NCBI GenBank assembly: GCA_002338885.1
Contig: DDJI01000120.1
Span: 10,135-18,158, forward strand
Length of the DNA stretch: 8,024 nt
From: Ruminococcus sp. UBA1828
Lineage (GTDB): Bacteria > Bacillota > Clostridia > Oscillospirales > Ruminococcaceae
Direction of reading: 5' to 3'
Shown here: positions 5,887 through 8,024 of the stretch, piece by piece
Layout: each line of letters begins with the position of its first letter
How positions within the stretch are numbered: the first letter of the stretch is position 1
Notes under the pieces: model-generated
Database searches by the model: none
The model's input: the letters and a program-made list of their open reading frames with translations, nothing else
What the model was told of the DNA's origin: nothing
Program-made: the position numbers and the translations under genes

Positions 5887-7719
5887 TTACGCCAAGCTTA
5901 CCGATATCTGCGACAACACGCCGTATTCAAATGTCAGCTCGGCACGTGTTGTTCCATCGGTAAAGGTAAGGGCGCTGTTGTCTGCAAGGCTTTCGTCGAT
6001 TCCAAGGGTGCTTAAAACATAGTCAAGCGAATCTCCGACCTTTACTCCGTTAAAGCTTAGGTCAAGCGGGCAGCCTGCGCTGCTGACCTCTATTTCTATT
6101 ATGCTGCCCTGGAACGCGTAGGGCGTGTCAAAGACCAAAAGTCCTCCGACAAACATCACGTTGCTCACAGATGTGGAGCTGAGCGAACCGGTGGCTGAGT
6201 TTTTGTACTTTGACGCCACGTATTCGCCTGAGGCTTCGTCGTTGAGGCGAACCTGCTCGCCGCCGATGGTCACTATCATGTATTCCTCGCTGACTCTTGC
6301 GGTGAGCGATTCAAGGCGATCTTCTTCGGGAACTTCATCGCCGGTGTCGTCGGTGACGGTGGGATCCTCGACATCAACCGGCTGCTCGTCATCCGTCTGT
6401 TCGGAAATCACGGGGAGAATCTCTCCGCGGCTTACCATGCCCAATGTCTCAAGATCTGCATAGGGGTATTCGTACTCGTTTAACTTCCTGCGGATGTATC
6501 TTGTAAGCTCGCTTGTGGCGGACTTGTGAACGTACTCTACGGGGTTGTTGGAGGTCGTGGTGACGAACTCCGTCTCGCTGTCGAGTATGCCCATGTCGGT
6601 GTATCCGGGGTTAATGTCCTCATATACACGGTGGTAGCCCATCATCAGGTCGTTTAACGTGTACACATCGTACAAAAGCTCATCTATAACCGTGACGCTT
6701 CCCGACTCGGTGACGTAAAGGCTGGTCAGAATAGTGTCGCCTACGTCGTAAACAGGCATTCCCTCAAGCTGGTTCTCGGCTGTGCCCTTGATCCACACAT
6801 ATGCGTCAACATCACATGCCTGCGTATTCAGGTAGTCGTATTCGATGTTCACGTCATAAAGCGTATACATTCCGTCCTCAAGGGCGGGAAGGGTATCGTC
6901 GTCGAGTATGCCCTGTACCGTCATTCTCACAAGGCTTACGCCGCCTCTTTGCGCTTCGTCGGCAAATTTGGTGTCAAGCAGGTCGTAGAAGTTGAGCGCG
7001 CTTGACGGGGCGTTTCTTGTAACTGCATCGGGAGCCGCTGCGGCGTTCGACGCAAACTCGTCATAGTCGGAGTACACGTTTGCCTCTATGCTCGCATCGC
7101 TGCCGGAAAGCATCAAAACGTAGTCTTCAGTGTAGTAGTCGCCGTCGTAGTTGTATCCTACGTAGCTGGAGAGCATGCTCTCGGGCAGCGCATCTGCAAC
7201 CATGTCGGGGGCAGACCAAAAGTCATCTTCCGCGTCAGACTCCGGAATTTCCTCTGGTGCAATAATGCTGTCTGCCTCGTCGCCGGTTGTGTCGGCGCTG
7301 TTTTCGGGCATGAGGTTGGCGTTTACTTCGTTTTCGCCGCCGCTGTCTGATCCGCTCGTCACATCCTCCTGCGTTGCATCCTCGCTGTACATGGCGTTGT
7401 CCCCGCCGAGACGGTTATCCGAATCGCTCGAGCGGTATTTTATATTGCCGCTCATGATAGAGACAATTCCTATTGTGGACAGCGCCGCAACCAGGCATGC
7501 CGCCAAAGACACGTATTTATAGATTTTGATCTTGCTTTTGTATGTTTGCTCGTCTTTTTTCTGCGAGATGTCTATGGTGCGGTCGGAATCCGACTTTAGG
7601 CTCAGATCTGCTTTTTTGTCGGTCATGCTCGCCGCACATATGGTTTTAAGTCTGTCCTTGAATTCGGCAGACAAATTCATCGATCGAACTTCGCTTTTGT
7701 ATTCACTGACCAGATCCAT
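5887..7719 (-). CDS. One-pass membrane protein, probable anti-sigma factor/extracytoplasmic sensor
   Basis: Probable partner that restrains the ECF sigma factor encoded just upstream; I do not recognise a named family. Residues 1-66 are cytoplasmic and charged (MNLSAEFKDRLKTICAAS resembles the helical sigma-binding ends of clostridial anti-sigma proteins). KSKIKIYKYV then leads into one membrane helix at about 69-91; positive charge on its N side puts the remaining 520 residues outside. These comprise an acidic Ser/Asp/Glu-rich linker (about 97-180), a central beta-rich region (about 181-437, YTLYDVNIEYDYL at 285-297), a second acidic linker (438-468) and a C-terminal domain (470-610). The last part (NGVKVGDSLDYVLSTLG, then an FEYGVLSQISVSL strand) resembles small alpha/beta lipoprotein modules of the SmpA/BLIP type; this is inference. 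No zinc HxxxCxxC anti-sigma motif and no cleavable signal peptide are present; the only cysteines are C28, C75, C302 and C550. The start overlaps the sigma gene by 17 nt. An unrelated membrane sensor is the alternative. Confidence 0.8.
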   Translation of the reverse strand: MDLVSEYKSEVRSMNLSAEFKDRLKTICAASMTDKKADLSLKSDSDRTIDISQKKDEQTYKSKIKIYKYVSLAACLVAALSTIGIVSIMSGNIKYRSSDSDNRLGGDNAMYSEDATQEDVTSGSDSGGENEVNANLMPENSADTTGDEADSIIAPEEIPESDAEDDFWSAPDMVADALPESMLSSYVGYNYDGDYYTEDYVLMLSGSDASIEANVYSDYDEFASNAAAAPDAVTRNAPSSALNFYDLLDTKFADEAQRGGVSLVRMTVQGILDDDTLPALEDGMYTLYDVNIEYDYLNTQACDVDAYVWIKGTAENQLEGMPVYDVGDTILTSLYVTESGSVTVIDELLYDVYTLNDLMMGYHRVYEDINPGYTDMGILDSETEFVTTTSNNPVEYVHKSATSELTRYIRRKLNEYEYPYADLETLGMVSRGEILPVISEQTDDEQPVDVEDPTVTDDTGDEVPEEDRLESLTARVSEEYMIVTIGGEQVRLNDEASGEYVASKYKNSATGSLSSTSVSNVMFVGGLLVFDTPYAFQGSIIEIEVSSAGCPLDLSFNGVKVGDSLDYVLSTLGIDESLADNSALTFTDGTTRAELTFEYGVLSQISVSLA

Positions 7720-8024
7720 CGCCGAACTTTCCTTCCAGCATTTCGCTTAGTTTTTTCCTCGCTCTCATCAGCAGCGAGGCGACTGTGTTTTGATTCGACT
7801 GCATTATGTTTGCTATGTCCTTGATAGGATAGCCCTCAAAATAATGCAGATACACCGCAGTTCTGTACTTCTGCGGCAGAGCCATTACAGCGCTCATAAC
7901 CGTTCCGTCGGAAGAGTACTCATCCGACGCGGGTATGTTCTCCGTAAGCTCTATGTTCGGGTGAGAATATGCGCGTTTGTTATAGTTTTTGCACATGTTG
8001 ATTGTTACTCTTAAAATCCATGGT
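7703..8024 (-). CDS. ECF (group 4) RNA polymerase sigma factor, C-terminal part; 5' end outside window
   Basis: DNA-binding half of an alternative sigma factor that directs RNA polymerase to stress or envelope promoters. The visible 106 residues begin within region 2.4 (PWILRVTINMCKNY, matching the usual WL-RI-IN-C-D signature), pass through a short acidic linker, and end with a complete region 4 (ALPQKYRTAVYLHYFEG, then the helix-turn-helix YPIKDIANIMQSNQNTVASL and RARKKLSEML). Regions 1.2-2.3 lie beyond the right edge, so the true start is not visible; the ATG at 7996 is internal to the conserved region 2 and is not the start. The recognition helix has ASLL where most family members have KSRL, which may shift -35 specificity (inference). 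The end overlaps the probable anti-sigma start by 17 nt in another frame, the usual arrangement for a sigma/anti-sigma pair. The promoter, possibly self-activated, lies outside. Confidence 0.92.
   Translation of the reverse strand, partial: PWILRVTINMCKNYNKRAYSHPNIELTENIPASDEYSSDGTVMSAVMALPQKYRTAVYLHYFEGYPIKDIANIMQSNQNTVASLLMRARKKLSEMLEGKFGDGSGQ
7727..7736 (-). promoter_or_regulatory. Ribosome binding site of the anti-sigma gene inside the sigma gene
   Basis: The minus strand reads GGAAGGAAAG within the last codons of the sigma gene; the AAGGA core is 10 nt from the ATG at 7719. It supports this start and, with the 17-nt overlap, suggests translational coupling that keeps sigma and anti-sigma amounts linked. 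Confidence 0.55.

Noticed and set aside
5884..5899. TGATTACGCCAAGCTT is identical to 16 bases of the pUC/M13 lacZ-alpha region ending at the HindIII site, suggesting vector carry-over or a cloning junction.
   Set aside because: The sequence on both sides is not vector: a natural terminator lies to the left, and to the right the same bases encode the smooth C-terminus SVSLA-stop of the sensor protein. It is most likely chance, although read coverage across this point would settle it.
6607..6618. A DINP tetrapeptide (residues 368-371 of the sensor) recalls the Asn-Pro self-cleavage site of RsgI-type anti-sigma factors.
   Set aside because: It lies about 280 residues from the membrane helix, and the following GYTDMG lacks the SIEL-x-x-N continuation seen in RsgI. 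A four-residue match is not enough.
7175..7522. Plus-strand open frame of 115 codons opposite the sensor gene.
   Set aside because: It is a Ser/Ala-rich mirror of the acidic linker and membrane region of the minus-strand gene, without a ribosome binding site.
7703..7996. Taking the ATG at 7996 as the start of a 97-aa sigma-like protein.
   Set aside because: The frame stays open to the window edge, and the upstream codons encode PWILRVTIN, the conserved region 2.4 end, so the gene continues outside the window.

Overview
The window looks like chromosomal DNA from an uncultured or gut-type member of the Clostridia (Bacillota). Three things point there: a SpoVB/MurJ-type flippase of the kind found in endospore formers, a divergent type IIA topoisomerase pair, and an ECF sigma factor overlapping a one-pass membrane anti-sigma protein with a large outside region. 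Base composition looks close to even. Isoleucine is nevertheless mostly encoded by ATA (about 28 of 38 Ile codons in the first topoisomerase gene, hand count). I cannot name a genus.

Layout: (1) 1-1354, minus strand, the N-terminal 451 residues of a SpoVB/YtgP-family lipid-linked polysaccharide flippase, running off the left edge. (2) 1355-1542, a 188-bp divergent intergenic region with a plausible extended -10 promoter facing right. (3) 1543-5782, plus strand, a compact two-gene operon for both subunits of a type IIA DNA topoisomerase: a GyrB/ParE-like ATPase/TOPRIM subunit (660 aa) and a GyrA/ParC-like breakage-reunion subunit (747 aa), 13 nt apart. (4) 5783-5886, a short convergent intergenic region with one strong hairpin that has T-rich tails on both strands. 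(5) 7719-5887, minus strand, a 610-aa one-pass membrane protein, probably an anti-sigma factor/sensor. (6) 8024-7703, minus strand, the C-terminal 106 residues of an ECF sigma factor, overlapping the anti-sigma gene by 17 nt and running off the right edge.

The two topoisomerase subunits should assemble as an A2B2 enzyme. ATP-driven closure of the B-subunit gate is coupled to DNA cleavage by the A-subunit tyrosine together with the B-subunit TOPRIM metal site. All core catalytic residues are present. No GyrA box is visible in the A subunit, so I favour a decatenase/relaxase (topoisomerase IV-like) role over a supercoiling gyrase. The residues that in gyrase hold fluoroquinolones are Gln and Glu instead of Ser and Asp. 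The sigma/anti-sigma pair forms an independent signalling operon whose input is probably sensed outside the cell by the roughly 520-residue extracytoplasmic part. I see no mobile element, CRISPR array, tRNA or rRNA. The least explained parts are the sensor's outside region and the divergent sequence of the topoisomerase pair.
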